A program made the position numbers and the translations under genes. DNA of 56,519 nucleotides from Acidobacteriota bacterium (GTDB lineage: Bacteria; Acidobacteriota; Terriglobia; UBA7540): assembly GCA_902812365.1 (NCBI GenBank), contig CADDZC010000015.1:1-56519 (forward strand), written 5' to 3'. The notes beneath the pieces are model-generated. The model saw only the letters and a list, made by a program, of their open reading frames with translations. It was not told the DNA's origin and made no database searches. Shown here in pieces: positions 7,830-16,272 of the stretch. Position 1 is the stretch's first letter. Every line of letters starts with the position of its first letter.

Positions 7830-9095
7830 TCACTGAAGAGGCTCGCTGTCCCCCCCGGGTCCAAGCCTGCCGGCTCCCGTGCCATCCCGCCCTCCTCCGC
7901 TGGTGTGGGCGGAGAGGCTTGGCGAGTTCGGTCGCTTCAGCCGGACAAAGATGGCCCGAGCTTGCGCTGCTTCCTGCTTGCGTCCGACGTGGGCATAGGC
8001 GCTCGCCAGCGCGAAATAAATGGGAGCTTGGCGGGGAGAGGCGCGTCGGGCTATCTCAAGCTCCCGGATAGCTTGTTGGTAATTGCGGGTATCGAGAAGC
8101 AACAACCCTAACAGATAATGAGTGAAGGCAAGCTTGGGATTGAGCCTGACTGCCTCCTCGGCATACGGCAGGCCCCCGGGAGAGTCGACTCGGTACTTTG
8201 CCGCCGCAATCTCCAGCCGGGCGAACACGTGATCGGGGTAGTTGAGGATTTCCCTTTGGAATTCCGTCACCGCCGCCGCCGCGTCGTGAGCCGATAGCAA
8301 GAGTTTTCCATAAGCATAATGAATGTTCGGATATTGCGGGTAAGCCTTGACGAGCTCGGCGTATTCCCTCCTCGCTTCATCAAATTTGTCTTGCGCGGCG
8401 AGACATTCAGCGCGGCCGAGGCCGGCGATGATCGTGGCCTCCGGTGTTCCCTTCGCCGCCGGGCGACTCCCGGGCACGCGGAGCGCCACCATACCCAGCT
8501 CCCGTGTGAGGTCGTCGTTCCGAATGCTGTCACGACATAGCGCCGCCAGAGCTTCGTGCGCGCTCTCGAAGTTCCCTCTTCGCTGCTGCAGCACGCCGAT
8601 GTGGTAGAGCATCACATGCCGCAATTGCGGGTCGTCGGCAACCCCGATTTGCCGGCCTTCTTCAAGGTGGCGGAGCGCGCTCAAGTCCTGGCCCTGCTCG
8701 AATTCACACAGTCCCAGCATGACTTTCGCCGTCCCAGCGTTCGGATCCAGCGCGATCACCCGTGCAAACGCCTTCCCCGCATCCCGATAAGCACTCCGGT
8801 CATACTCGACCGTGCCCAACGACCACCAGCCTTCCCTCCAGTTGGGTTGCAAGGCCAACGCCCGGCGGTACAAAAGAACGGCGTCATCCAACCGGTTGGC
8901 GTCTCGCGCACGGTCCGCCTGGGCGGATAGGGTGGCAAACTCGGAAGCGGCTAAGGCTGGCTCTTGCACCCCGGCCGATAATCCTCGGAGGATCACCAGC
9001 GCGATCAGCGCTGTGGCTGGAACGCTGACGCCGCACCGTCTCGAACCGGTGACGAGGAGGAACCGCCGCAAGCTGACGCGTCCACTGCTCTTCAC
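7830..9095 (-). CDS. Exported TPR-repeat protein
   Basis: This 421-residue protein has an N-terminal hydrophobic segment (about 25-42, probably a signal peptide or anchor) followed by tetratricopeptide repeats. Several 34-residue units with the Trp-x-x-Leu-Gly and Ala-x-x-x-Tyr/Phe pattern are visible around residues 52-155 and 225-390. Such scaffolds mediate protein-protein contacts. In Bacteroidota, SusD is a helical TPR-rich partner of the TonB receptor; no SusD is present here, so this protein might serve a similar or sensing role, which is speculative. The C-terminus is a low-complexity Gly/Arg/Ser tail. It lies between the TonB receptor and the GH39-like gene on the same strand. Confidence 0.85.
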   Translation of the reverse strand: MKSSGRVSLRRFLLVTGSRRCGVSVPATALIALVILRGLSAGVQEPALAASEFATLSAQADRARDANRLDDAVLLYRRALALQPNWREGWWSLGTVEYDRSAYRDAGKAFARVIALDPNAGTAKVMLGLCEFEQGQDLSALRHLEEGRQIGVADDPQLRHVMLYHIGVLQQRRGNFESAHEALAALCRDSIRNDDLTRELGMVALRVPGSRPAAKGTPEATIIAGLGRAECLAAQDKFDEARREYAELVKAYPQYPNIHYAYGKLLLSAHDAAAAVTEFQREILNYPDHVFARLEIAAAKYRVDSPGGLPYAEEAVRLNPKLAFTHYLLGLLLLDTRNYQQAIRELEIARRASPRQAPIYFALASAYAHVGRKQEAAQARAIFVRLKRPNSPSLSAHTSGGGRDGTGAGRLGPGGDSEPLQ

Positions 9096-9173
9096 GGTGC
9101 CATTTTACAACACGCTCAGGCGTCCCCTGAGCGAAACTAGTACGAGCCGCTCACGGCATTACCGATGTCCCAT

Positions 9174-9210
9174 TTGAGGGCACGCTCCAAGAAGTGGAGC
9201 GTGCCCTCAA
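9174..9210. terminator. Perfect 16-bp stem-loop after the TonB receptor gene
   Basis: TTGAGGGCACGCTCCA (9174-9189) and TGGAGCGTGCCCTCAA (9195-9210) are exact reverse complements around a 5-nt loop. The hairpin begins 10 bp past the stop codon of the TonB receptor gene. It lacks a clear T-run on the minus strand, so it could be a terminator, an mRNA-stabilising 3' structure or a dispersed palindromic repeat. Confidence 0.6.
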
Positions 9211-9219
9211 CCACAAAAA

Positions 9220-12200
9220 CTAAAAGCTGAACCGGGCGAGCAACTCGATGACCCGCGCACCGAGCGCCCCCTGAGCTTGGCCGAATCCCGTATTCGGGGT
9301 AAACGACGTGATTTTATTCGTGGTCTGATCCAAGGTGATGCTGCCTAAGAACTGCTGCGAACCCAAGGGTTGGAGATTGAGCGTATTGAACAGATTGTAA
9401 AAACTGGCGCGCAAGGAGAGCTTGGCATTCTCGCCCAGAATCTTCGTGGACGGCAGGCCAAAATCCTTGCCCAGCATCAAATCGAGGTCGTGGTAGTGCG
9501 GCCCGCGGAAGAAATTGCGTTGGACTCCGGGGAAGGGCGGCACGCCTGTCGACGACAATGTGGGAAGGGTGAAGTAAGCATTCGGGTTGGTAGCCAGGTT
9601 GGGAAAATTGCCGTAAGGCCTCTGGAACGTGGAATTGCTGAAGTCGTTGCCAGCCCCGCCGGTGTAGGCGGCCGGCTCGGCATTGCAGAAACCACTGTTC
9701 GGATAGATGAGGCTGCAGCCGCCAACGTTAGAAGCTGGCGGGTAAACAACGTTCACGCCGTAGAAGGGCGTGAACGGGAATCCGGTGTGATACGTGTAGA
9801 TCGGGCTCAGGTCCCATCCACCCAAGACTTTCTCCTTCCAGTCGTGCGATCCCGAGAACAGGCGGGGCGTCCAGATTCCGAACGCCTTGAGGGAATGGGT
9901 GGTGTCGAAATCACAGTGACCATAAGACGCCGAGACGTTAAACGGATAGGGGTCGGCGTAGTAGTCCTGGGAGCCGTGGTCCATGCATGAGCTGAGGGTG
10001 TACTGAGCATCGGCCTCAAACGATTTGGAGAATCGATGCTCAATTTCAGCCAACAGCGCATTGTAGTGAGCATTGGCGTCGTTGGTGTAGAAGTCGACGC
10101 CCTGCACGGCGGGATTCAAATTCGGGTAGTACAGCCAATCCAAGTTGATGATCTGGCGCGTGAAATGGCGGCTCTGGCTCCCCTGATACCCAACCGTGGC
10201 CACCCAGTTCTGCCCCAGGTTGTATTGCCCTTCGACCGAGTAACGATAAACGACCGGCGTCGGCAGGTTTAGATCGAAAGCGGTGAGGCTGACGGGCGCG
10301 CAGGTAGCCGGGGCGCAGGTCGGGAGGCCCGTGGTGGCGGAAAACGTCTGTATAGCCGCCGGATTCGATGGGTAGCCGTAAATGTCATGAGGTGCGTCGG
10401 CCAGTGCGTATTTGATGTTGGACCCGGTCAGGAAGAGATTGGCCACCAAGGGCGGGTTGAACCGCCCGTTGAGCGTGATGGCCTCCTGCATGCGGTTATA
10501 TGCGATGCCGGCGCCACCCCGCAAAACGAACCGATCGCCGAGCGGGCGGCCGAAAACTTCTCTTGGGCTCCAGGCAAATCCGAGTTGGGGACCGAAGTTG
10601 TGGTAGCTGGAGTTGTACAGGGCTCCGCCCGTCCGGATTCTGAGGCCGGATAAGGCGCTGGCGCCACTGCCCAGGATGACCGTGCTCAGGTTGTTGTATT
10701 TTTCATGAAGCGGGCTGAAGTACTCCCAGCGCAAGCCAAGGTTGAGCGTGAGATTGGGTTTCACCTTGTAATTGTCTTGGATGAACAAAGCGTAAATGCT
10801 CGAGCGGATGTACTTTGTGCTGGAGGTCGGCCTGCCCGTGCGCGGATCAAAGTTTACCTGCTCGGAGATGGGCGCGTCGTTGCCGAAGTCCCACAGGTCG
10901 TTGAATTGGTAGTTGGGAATTCCTGCCCAGGTCGTTACATCGTTATCCTGCTCCTTGTAGATGTCGGTTCCTAACTTGAGCGAATGGCTGTTCACGACCT
11001 TTGACAAAGTATCGCGCACATTGTAAGTGGTCTGATAGAAGACGCCCGGGCCGGGAGCGCCGAACACCGGACAGCAGGCCAGACCGACCTGTCCAATGCT
11101 GTTGAGGTTGTCTGCCGGAAAGCCAAACGGCTCCTGGGGGTTCGACTTCACCTCATCGAAGTACCAGCGCGTGACGCCGGCGCGGGCTTCGTTGATAAGA
11201 GTGGGTGAGAACGTGTGCTCCCACAGCAACAGACCGGCGTAGTTCAGCCGATTGCTATGCCACAGATTGGACGTGCGAGCGGGACCGTTAAAGAAGGTGC
11301 TGTCGTTCGGAACCCAGTAAAAGCTGTAGGCGATCAAATCTCGGCTGGTCGCCTGCCAGTCCACGCGGCCGTTGTACTGCGTGGCGGTTTGCTGGAAAGG
11401 GAGCGTGGTGGTGACATTAAAGACGTCAGGGACGCCGTCGAGTCCGCCGCCGATTCCAAACGGCGTGGCCGGTTGCCCGTAAGTAGCGTCCCGGCTCCCG
11501 GCTGCGACCCCTTTCATAAGCGAGCCAACATCCAGACCGAGCGGGTTGCCGCTGGCGTCGGTGACGGTTTGGCACTGAGTGGACGGCAGGGCGACTTGAG
11601 CGCAGGTCACGGGGTTAATGTGGCTGAAAACCACCCCGACACCGGGGAACGAAGCATACTTCGAAGCAATTGGGGCGGCCGATTGCAATTGGTTGAGGAG
11701 CTGCGGCGTAACGTACCAGCCAGACCCCTGGCTGACAGACTGGTTGCGGAGAGTGTCGTAAGAGAGGAAAAAGAACAAGTGGTTTCTCACGATCGGCCCG
11801 CCCAGGCTCCCCCCAAATTGATTGAAACGGTTGTCATCGCGCTGGGGCTGGCCAAACGGACCGTTCCAGCGCTGGTAGGCGTCAAGCCCGGGGCGGTGAA
11901 ATTTGAAAAACGCGCTGCCGTGAAAATTGTTGGTGCCATTTTTTGAGACCACCAACACCTGCGCCCCGCTGTTCCGCCCATTCTCCGCGCTGTACGGATT
12001 GGCCTGAATCTGCACCTCCTTGATGGATTCTTCGTTGGGGGTGATAACGGCGGAGCCTCCCCACGCCAGGCTGTTTACCTCGACGCCGTCGATTTGGTAG
12101 CTGTTGCCGTTGTTGCGGGTACCGCCGGCCACGATCTGAGGCTGGTTCTCGGTCATAAAAATGCTGTCCGTCGAGCCGGATGAGCTTTGATTGCTGCCCG

Positions 12201-12750
12201 GTAAAGCCGTGCCGCTGCCCCCGGCTCCGGTAGCTCCGTCGCCGAACACGCCGGGGGCCAGACGGAGCAAGCGGTAAGGGTCGCTGCCGAAGGAGGGCAA
12301 CAACTGAATCTCCTGGCTGGTCAGCGTGCCAGCGACGTTTCCGGTCTCGGTGTCAATCAAGGGTGCCACCGAAGCGCTGACGGTGACAGACTGGGTGACC
12401 TGGCCGAGCTCGAGTTGCACGTTAAACGCATTCATTTGTTCGGCGGCGACCACCACGTCAGCGTAAATCTTCTTCTGGAAGCCTGACTTTTCCACCGTTA
12501 ACGAATAGTCGCCCGGGGCCAGGCCCGTGAACGCGTAAACCCCACGGCTGTCGGTCGTCGCCGTCCGAGTGACGTTGGTATCTTTACTGGTTAGCGTGAC
12601 GGTGGCGCCTGAGACGGCTGCTCCCTGCGGGTCCGTGACCGTTCCCTGGATGCCCGCACGGTACTGCGCCAGCGCTGCCGAGCCCACGAACACGCAGCAG
12701 CCGAGGGACAGAAGAATGGACCTGCTAACGCAAATCTTCGAGTAATTCAT
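9220..12750 (-). CDS. Oar-type TonB-dependent outer-membrane receptor
   Basis: This 1176-residue protein starts with a signal peptide ending near Ala-Leu-Ala-Gln. A carboxypeptidase-regulatory-like beta-sandwich follows (about 30-115, containing GTVTDPQGAAVSGA), then a plug domain (about 125-330) and a long 22-strand-type barrel that ends in an aromatic Phe-Ser-Phe. These giant Oar-like receptors are abundant in Acidobacteria and are thought to import glycans or peptides with TonB energy. ATG 12750 was chosen because GGAGG lies 6-7 nt upstream; a start seven codons earlier has no such site. The gene is divergent from the LacI regulator and is followed on the same strand by TPR and GH39-like genes, giving a polysaccharide-utilisation-like locus without SusD. 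Confidence 0.93.
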   Translation of the reverse strand: MNYSKICVSRSILLSLGCCVFVGSAALAQYRAGIQGTVTDPQGAAVSGATVTLTSKDTNVTRTATTDSRGVYAFTGLAPGDYSLTVEKSGFQKKIYADVVVAAEQMNAFNVQLELGQVTQSVTVSASVAPLIDTETGNVAGTLTSQEIQLLPSFGSDPYRLLRLAPGVFGDGATGAGGSGTALPGSNQSSSGSTDSIFMTENQPQIVAGGTRNNGNSYQIDGVEVNSLAWGGSAVITPNEESIKEVQIQANPYSAENGRNSGAQVLVVSKNGTNNFHGSAFFKFHRPGLDAYQRWNGPFGQPQRDDNRFNQFGGSLGGPIVRNHLFFFLSYDTLRNQSVSQGSGWYVTPQLLNQLQSAAPIASKYASFPGVGVVFSHINPVTCAQVALPSTQCQTVTDASGNPLGLDVGSLMKGVAAGSRDATYGQPATPFGIGGGLDGVPDVFNVTTTLPFQQTATQYNGRVDWQATSRDLIAYSFYWVPNDSTFFNGPARTSNLWHSNRLNYAGLLLWEHTFSPTLINEARAGVTRWYFDEVKSNPQEPFGFPADNLNSIGQVGLACCPVFGAPGPGVFYQTTYNVRDTLSKVVNSHSLKLGTDIYKEQDNDVTTWAGIPNYQFNDLWDFGNDAPISEQVNFDPRTGRPTSSTKYIRSSIYALFIQDNYKVKPNLTLNLGLRWEYFSPLHEKYNNLSTVILGSGASALSGLRIRTGGALYNSSYHNFGPQLGFAWSPREVFGRPLGDRFVLRGGAGIAYNRMQEAITLNGRFNPPLVANLFLTGSNIKYALADAPHDIYGYPSNPAAIQTFSATTGLPTCAPATCAPVSLTAFDLNLPTPVVYRYSVEGQYNLGQNWVATVGYQGSQSRHFTRQIINLDWLYYPNLNPAVQGVDFYTNDANAHYNALLAEIEHRFSKSFEADAQYTLSSCMDHGSQDYYADPYPFNVSASYGHCDFDTTHSLKAFGIWTPRLFSGSHDWKEKVLGGWDLSPIYTYHTGFPFTPFYGVNVVYPPASNVGGCSLIYPNSGFCNAEPAAYTGGAGNDFSNSTFQRPYGNFPNLATNPNAYFTLPTLSSTGVPPFPGVQRNFFRGPHYHDLDLMLGKDFGLPSTKILGENAKLSLRASFYNLFNTLNLQPLGSQQFLGSITLDQTTNKITSFTPNTGFGQAQGALGARVIELLARFSF

Positions 12751-12903
12751 TTGAGCCTCCTTCTCCGACACATTCCCTTTCGTTTTGCTCTGCGACCCAG
12801 CACTGCCCCGTTCCAGAAGGATGTAACCGCAAGTGAGGAGCTGGCATGTTGTACCGCCGGTTGTACGGTTTCTTCTCCAGCCTCAAAAGTGAGCCCAGCA
12901 TTC

Positions 12904-12921
12904 AAACGTTTTAGTAAAACG
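12904..12921. promoter_or_regulatory. Candidate LacI-family operator
   Basis: AAACGTTT at 12904-12911 is a perfect palindrome with the central CG typical of LacI-family operators. It overlaps a second perfect inverted repeat, CGTTTTA-G-TAAAACG, at 12907-12921. The site lies in the 321-bp region between the divergent TonB-receptor gene and the LacI-type regulator, about 155 bp upstream of each start. Binding by the neighbouring regulator is an inference. Confidence 0.55.
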
Positions 12922-12950
12922 ATTGAACTCTACCAGCATCCGGCTTTTGA

Positions 12951-13008
12951 TGTAAACAAAAATTTTTTATGCGCCTTGTATTTTATTGATAATACAAGGC
13001 CGTTTACA
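12951..13008. promoter_or_regulatory. Nested inverted repeat in an AT-rich segment
   Basis: An outer pair TGTAAAC (12951-12957) and GTTTACA (13002-13008) encloses an inner perfect 10-bp pair GCCTTGTATT (12973-12982) and AATACAAGGC (12991-13000) with an 8-nt loop. The segment is markedly AT-rich compared with its surroundings, so promoter elements for the LacI gene, the TonB gene or both probably lie here. A second regulator site or a transcript hairpin would both fit. Confidence 0.5.
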
Positions 13009-13071
13009 GCTCTGCGGCCGCCCACCACGCAGGCATCGACAGAAAGTTCCACTGTGTGCCACACTGACCCC

Positions 13072-14154
13072 ATGAACGGGCGAAAGCGAGCACGCCGTCA
13101 CCGGTCCGAACGCTCCGGCACGGTGGGCCAGCCGGTCAACCTCAAAGCCTTGGCAGACCATTTGGGCCTCTCGCCGGCCACGCTTTCGCTGGTACTCAAC
13201 CGAGCCCCGGGGGCAAAATCGATCCCGCGGGAAACTAAGCAGAGAATATTTGAAGCGGCCCGGAAGTTCAGCTATCACCCTAACTTCGTTGCCCGCGCCC
13301 TGCGGGCGCGCAGGAGTTATACGATCGGTGTCATCGTGCCCGAGGTCAGCGAAGGTTACGAGGCGCTTGTGTTGAGTGGGATTGAAGACTATCTGTTGCA
13401 GGCGGGCTACGTCTATTTCGTTGCCAGCCACCGTCACCGAATGGATCTGATCGACGAATACCCCCGGCTGCTGCTGGCCCGGTCGGTGGAGGGCCTGATC
13501 CTGGTTGACACGCCCTGTCACCACGCGCTGCCGGTTCCGGTGGTGACCGTCTCGGCCCATACGGACTCCGAGGGCTTTACCAGCATCGAGCTCGATCACC
13601 ACCGCGCCGCGACCCTGGTTCTCCAGCACCTGGTTCAACTTGGCCATCGGCGGATCGCCATCATTAAGGGACAGTCGTTCAGTTCTGACACGGAGGTGCG
13701 ATGGCAAACGCTGGCTCAGGAAGCCTCCCGCCTCGGGCTGGAGTCTCCTGAAGAGCTGACGGCGCAGTTAGTGGGTGATTCCCCCTCGCCTTTTCTAGGC
13801 TACGTCGCGACTCAGAAGTTACTGGCCAGCACGGTACCGTTCACCGCCTTGGTGGCCTTTAACGACGTCTCGGCCATTGGCGCCATCCGCGCCCTGCGCG
13901 AGGCCGGCCGTCGAGTCCCGGAAGACGTTTCGGTGGTGGGGTTTGACGACATCCAGAGCGCCGCCTTCCAGAACCCAGCTTTGACCACGGTGCGCCAACC
14001 CCTGTGGAAGATGGGAGCGCTGGCGGCGGAAACTCTCCTCAAGCGCATCGCCGCCGGCGCGGGGGCGGATTACCCACGGCGGCTGACCGTTGAGCCAGAA
14101 CTTGTAGTTCGTGAATCGACTGGGCCGGCTCCCGCCCAGGAACGGAGCGAGTGA
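13072..14154 (+). CDS. LacI-family transcriptional regulator
   Basis: This 360-residue protein has a LacI-type helix-turn-helix at about residues 22-45 (LKALADHLGLSPATLSLVLN) and a hinge at 65-82. A periplasmic-binding-protein-like effector domain (about 84-345) includes the typical VVGFDD and TTVRQP motifs. It should bind DNA as a dimer and release it on binding a sugar. I placed the start at ATG 13072, where the homologous region begins; the frame is open 107 codons further upstream with implausible composition. It is divergent from the TonB receptor and 72 bp ahead of an MFS transporter, so it likely controls the locus. Confidence 0.93.
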   Translation: MNGRKRARRHRSERSGTVGQPVNLKALADHLGLSPATLSLVLNRAPGAKSIPRETKQRIFEAARKFSYHPNFVARALRARRSYTIGVIVPEVSEGYEALVLSGIEDYLLQAGYVYFVASHRHRMDLIDEYPRLLLARSVEGLILVDTPCHHALPVPVVTVSAHTDSEGFTSIELDHHRAATLVLQHLVQLGHRRIAIIKGQSFSSDTEVRWQTLAQEASRLGLESPEELTAQLVGDSPSPFLGYVATQKLLASTVPFTALVAFNDVSAIGAIRALREAGRRVPEDVSVVGFDDIQSAAFQNPALTTVRQPLWKMGALAAETLLKRIAAGAGADYPRRLTVEPELVVRESTGPAPAQERSE

Positions 14155-14226
14155 CGGGCTCCCCATCAGTGCCCGCTGCCGGTTCAGGCGTTCGCCGCCG
14201 GGCGACAGCGATTGGCGCAGTGCCGT

Positions 14227-15441
14227 ATGCCATTATCTCCTTCGGCGAGGCCAGCCAAATCGTCCAATTCCACCCGCCCCAAGGTCATTTATACGGGTTT
14301 TGTCCTGACCGGCATGGTGACCACGCTGCTCGGCCCCATTCTGCCGCCTCTTGCGGTGCGCTGGTCCTTAACCGACGCTCAGGCCGGCTCCTTGTTCACC
14401 GCCCAGTTCGTGGGATCCACCCTCGGAGTTCTGCTGTCGGCGGCGATCCTCCCCAAGCTTGGCTTGGCAGCGTCGCTGCCGGCCGGGTATGCGGTGATGA
14501 GCCTCGGGGTGAGTGCTCTTAGCGCGAGCGCTTGGCCCAGCGGGCTGGTCTCAGTATTTGCTTACGGCCTCGGCCTCGGGATCGTGATTCCGGCCAGCAA
14601 TCTTCTGATTGCCGAGGCCAACCCCTCGCATCGAGCGGCTGAGCTGAACATCTTGAACTTAGCCTGGGGGCTGGGCGCTGTCGGCTGTCCCCCGTTCGTG
14701 GCAGTTCTGCTTGCCAGGACCGGGGGCACGGCCGGCGTTCTGCGCGCTCTGGCATTACCGCTGGCGATCGTTGCGACCGCTTTGCTCTTTCAGCCCCCCA
14801 CTAACCTGGGATTGACGGCGGTGGGCCGGGCGGTTTGGCCAGACTCAATCTTGCACGGCCGCTTCCTGGCCGTGCTGGCCACGATCTTCTTCCTATACGT
14901 CGGAACCGAAAACTCCCTCGCCGGTTGGATCGCTTCGTACGCGCGACGACTCAGTACTCCCCCGGGCCGGCTATGGGTGCTCATGCCTTCCTTCTTCTGG
15001 GCTTCCCTCTTGGCGGGTCGTGCCGTCGCGCCCGGCATCCTTCGCCGCGTCACGGAAGCGAAGCTCCTGGTGACGGGTCTAGCGGTGGCCGGGGTCGGTG
15101 TGGCCGCGCTGCTGGCTGGGAATGACGTGACCGCAATCGGCCTGGGCGTGTCGCTGGCCGGATTGGGTTTGGCGGGCGTATTTCCGATCGCCATCGCGAT
15201 GTTATCCGAGCATGGCGGGTCTTTGGCGCTGCGAACCACCGGCGTAGCCTTTGCGCTGGCCGGCCTGGGGGGTGCAACCCTGCCTTGGCTGGTCGGAGTG
15301 TTGTCGACGCGTTTCGGCGGCCTCAAGGCTGGTCTTGCCGTCCCTCTCGCCGCGATCGCAGCGCTGATGGTGTTGCAGCCCTATGCCTCGCTGCCAAAAA
15401 GCGCGACGGATCCTTCGAAAACTGGACCTGCCGACGCGTGA
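14227..15441 (+). CDS. MFS transporter
   Basis: About 404 residues with roughly twelve hydrophobic segments, beginning near residue 20 and ending near 390, in two six-helix halves. The character is that of the major facilitator superfamily, fucose-permease/YbjJ-like side, with Gly-rich helices. ATG 14227 is chosen; a TTG five codons earlier is possible. Coming just after the LacI regulator, it probably imports the mono- or oligosaccharide released by the neighbouring hydrolase. The substrate is not identifiable. It converges with the peroxiredoxin gene across 64 bp. Confidence 0.88.
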   Translation: MPLSPSARPAKSSNSTRPKVIYTGFVLTGMVTTLLGPILPPLAVRWSLTDAQAGSLFTAQFVGSTLGVLLSAAILPKLGLAASLPAGYAVMSLGVSALSASAWPSGLVSVFAYGLGLGIVIPASNLLIAEANPSHRAAELNILNLAWGLGAVGCPPFVAVLLARTGGTAGVLRALALPLAIVATALLFQPPTNLGLTAVGRAVWPDSILHGRFLAVLATIFFLYVGTENSLAGWIASYARRLSTPPGRLWVLMPSFFWASLLAGRAVAPGILRRVTEAKLLVTGLAVAGVGVAALLAGNDVTAIGLGVSLAGLGLAGVFPIAIAMLSEHGGSLALRTTGVAFALAGLGGATLPWLVGVLSTRFGGLKAGLAVPLAAIAALMVLQPYASLPKSATDPSKTGPADA

Positions 15442-15505
15442 GTTGCCGGACTCTAAAGGCCATTGAGCGCCGCGGGAAGGAGCCGTCGCCACCAATTCTA
15501 CCGCG

Positions 15506-15988
15506 CTAGCGGATGTTCTTCAGCACGGCCAGTATTTCGCCGACGTCTGGCACCTCCTTGAGCTCGTAAATCTTCGACCATGCGACCTTGCCCTGTTGAT
15601 CCACCACAAAAACCGCGCGATCGTTAATGAACGGCACCGAGTGTTTTGCCGGCGGAAAAATTCCGTAGGCCCCCGCGGTTCCGGCGTAAGGCCAGCGATC
15701 CGAGGCCAGCGGAAAGCTGAGACCGCCAAGAGATTTCTGGTAAGCCACGTGGCAGGGAACTGAATCGGTGTTGACGCCCACGACCTGGGCGTTCAAGCCG
15801 GCGAACTCCGCCAGATGGGCTTCGATCGCCGACAACTCATCCCGTCAGACCGGGGTGAAATCGAGCGCGTAAAAGCACACCACCACATTCTTTCCCCGCC
15901 AGCTTGACAGTTGGAACTCGCCCTGCGTCTCACCCGCAGCGGAGCTCAGCTTGAAGTCTGGAGCCACGTCACCTTTCGTTAAAGCCAT
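15506..15988 (-). CDS. Peroxiredoxin (AhpC/TSA), probable selenoprotein with in-frame TGA
   Basis: ATG 15988, after a GGGGGA ribosome-binding site, opens a peroxiredoxin frame that meets TGA at 15847-15845 and continues in the same frame to TAG at 15506. Reading the TGA as selenocysteine gives 160 residues, a normal length. The TGA is codon 48, in Phe-Thr-Pro-Val-[TGA]-Arg-Asp-Glu-Leu, exactly where AhpC/TSA proteins carry the peroxidatic cysteine. The Thr three residues before it is kept. The downstream half is intact, with a further Cys79 and a normal Trx-fold C-terminus. These proteins reduce hydroperoxides; Sec versions are an established selenoprotein family. A read-through-dead pseudogene is the alternative, but the single stop at the catalytic position and clean frame argue against it. 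No selA, selB or selC is visible in the window. Confidence 0.85.
15810..15844 (-). promoter_or_regulatory. Candidate bacterial SECIS element
   Basis: On the coding strand just after the TGA, GGATG (bases +3 to +7) can pair with CATCT (+28 to +32). Inside, TCG (+13 to +15) can pair with CGA (+21 to +23), leaving an apical loop GCGAT that starts with G at +16. Bacterial SECIS hairpins place a G-containing apical loop about 16-37 nt after UGA, so the position fits. The pairing is weak and was judged by eye only. Confidence 0.35.
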
Positions 15989-16272
15989 GAATCCCCCGGA
16001 TGTGTCAATTTGTCTGCGTCCGCCTGAATGAATGCGCACCCTGTCAGGCCCCTGCATTGTAGCCTGGGTCGAGGGTAAACGCCAAAACAGCGGGAATTGC
16101 CCCGGGACTGCCGCACCCGCCCGTCGTCCGGCGCAGAGCCCGAGGGTCACCGGCCGCCGTTCCGGAATCGTCGTCGAGGACAAATGATCCGCCGGCTTCC
16201 AGGCTTTGCCGTATAATAGCGCGTCCTAAAGGAAGATTCTTTTTGGACGAAACGCCCTTCCGAGGTCCCGAC

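Noticed and set aside
12751-13071. 107-codon upstream extension of the LacI gene
   Set aside because: The extension has no family similarity, lacks a ribosome-binding site and covers the operator-like region.
15845-16183. Separate 112-codon gene ending at TGA, and a second gene from 15835 to 15506
   Set aside because: Both are halves of one peroxiredoxin in the same frame; the first half's upstream extension beyond ATG 15988 is unlike the family.
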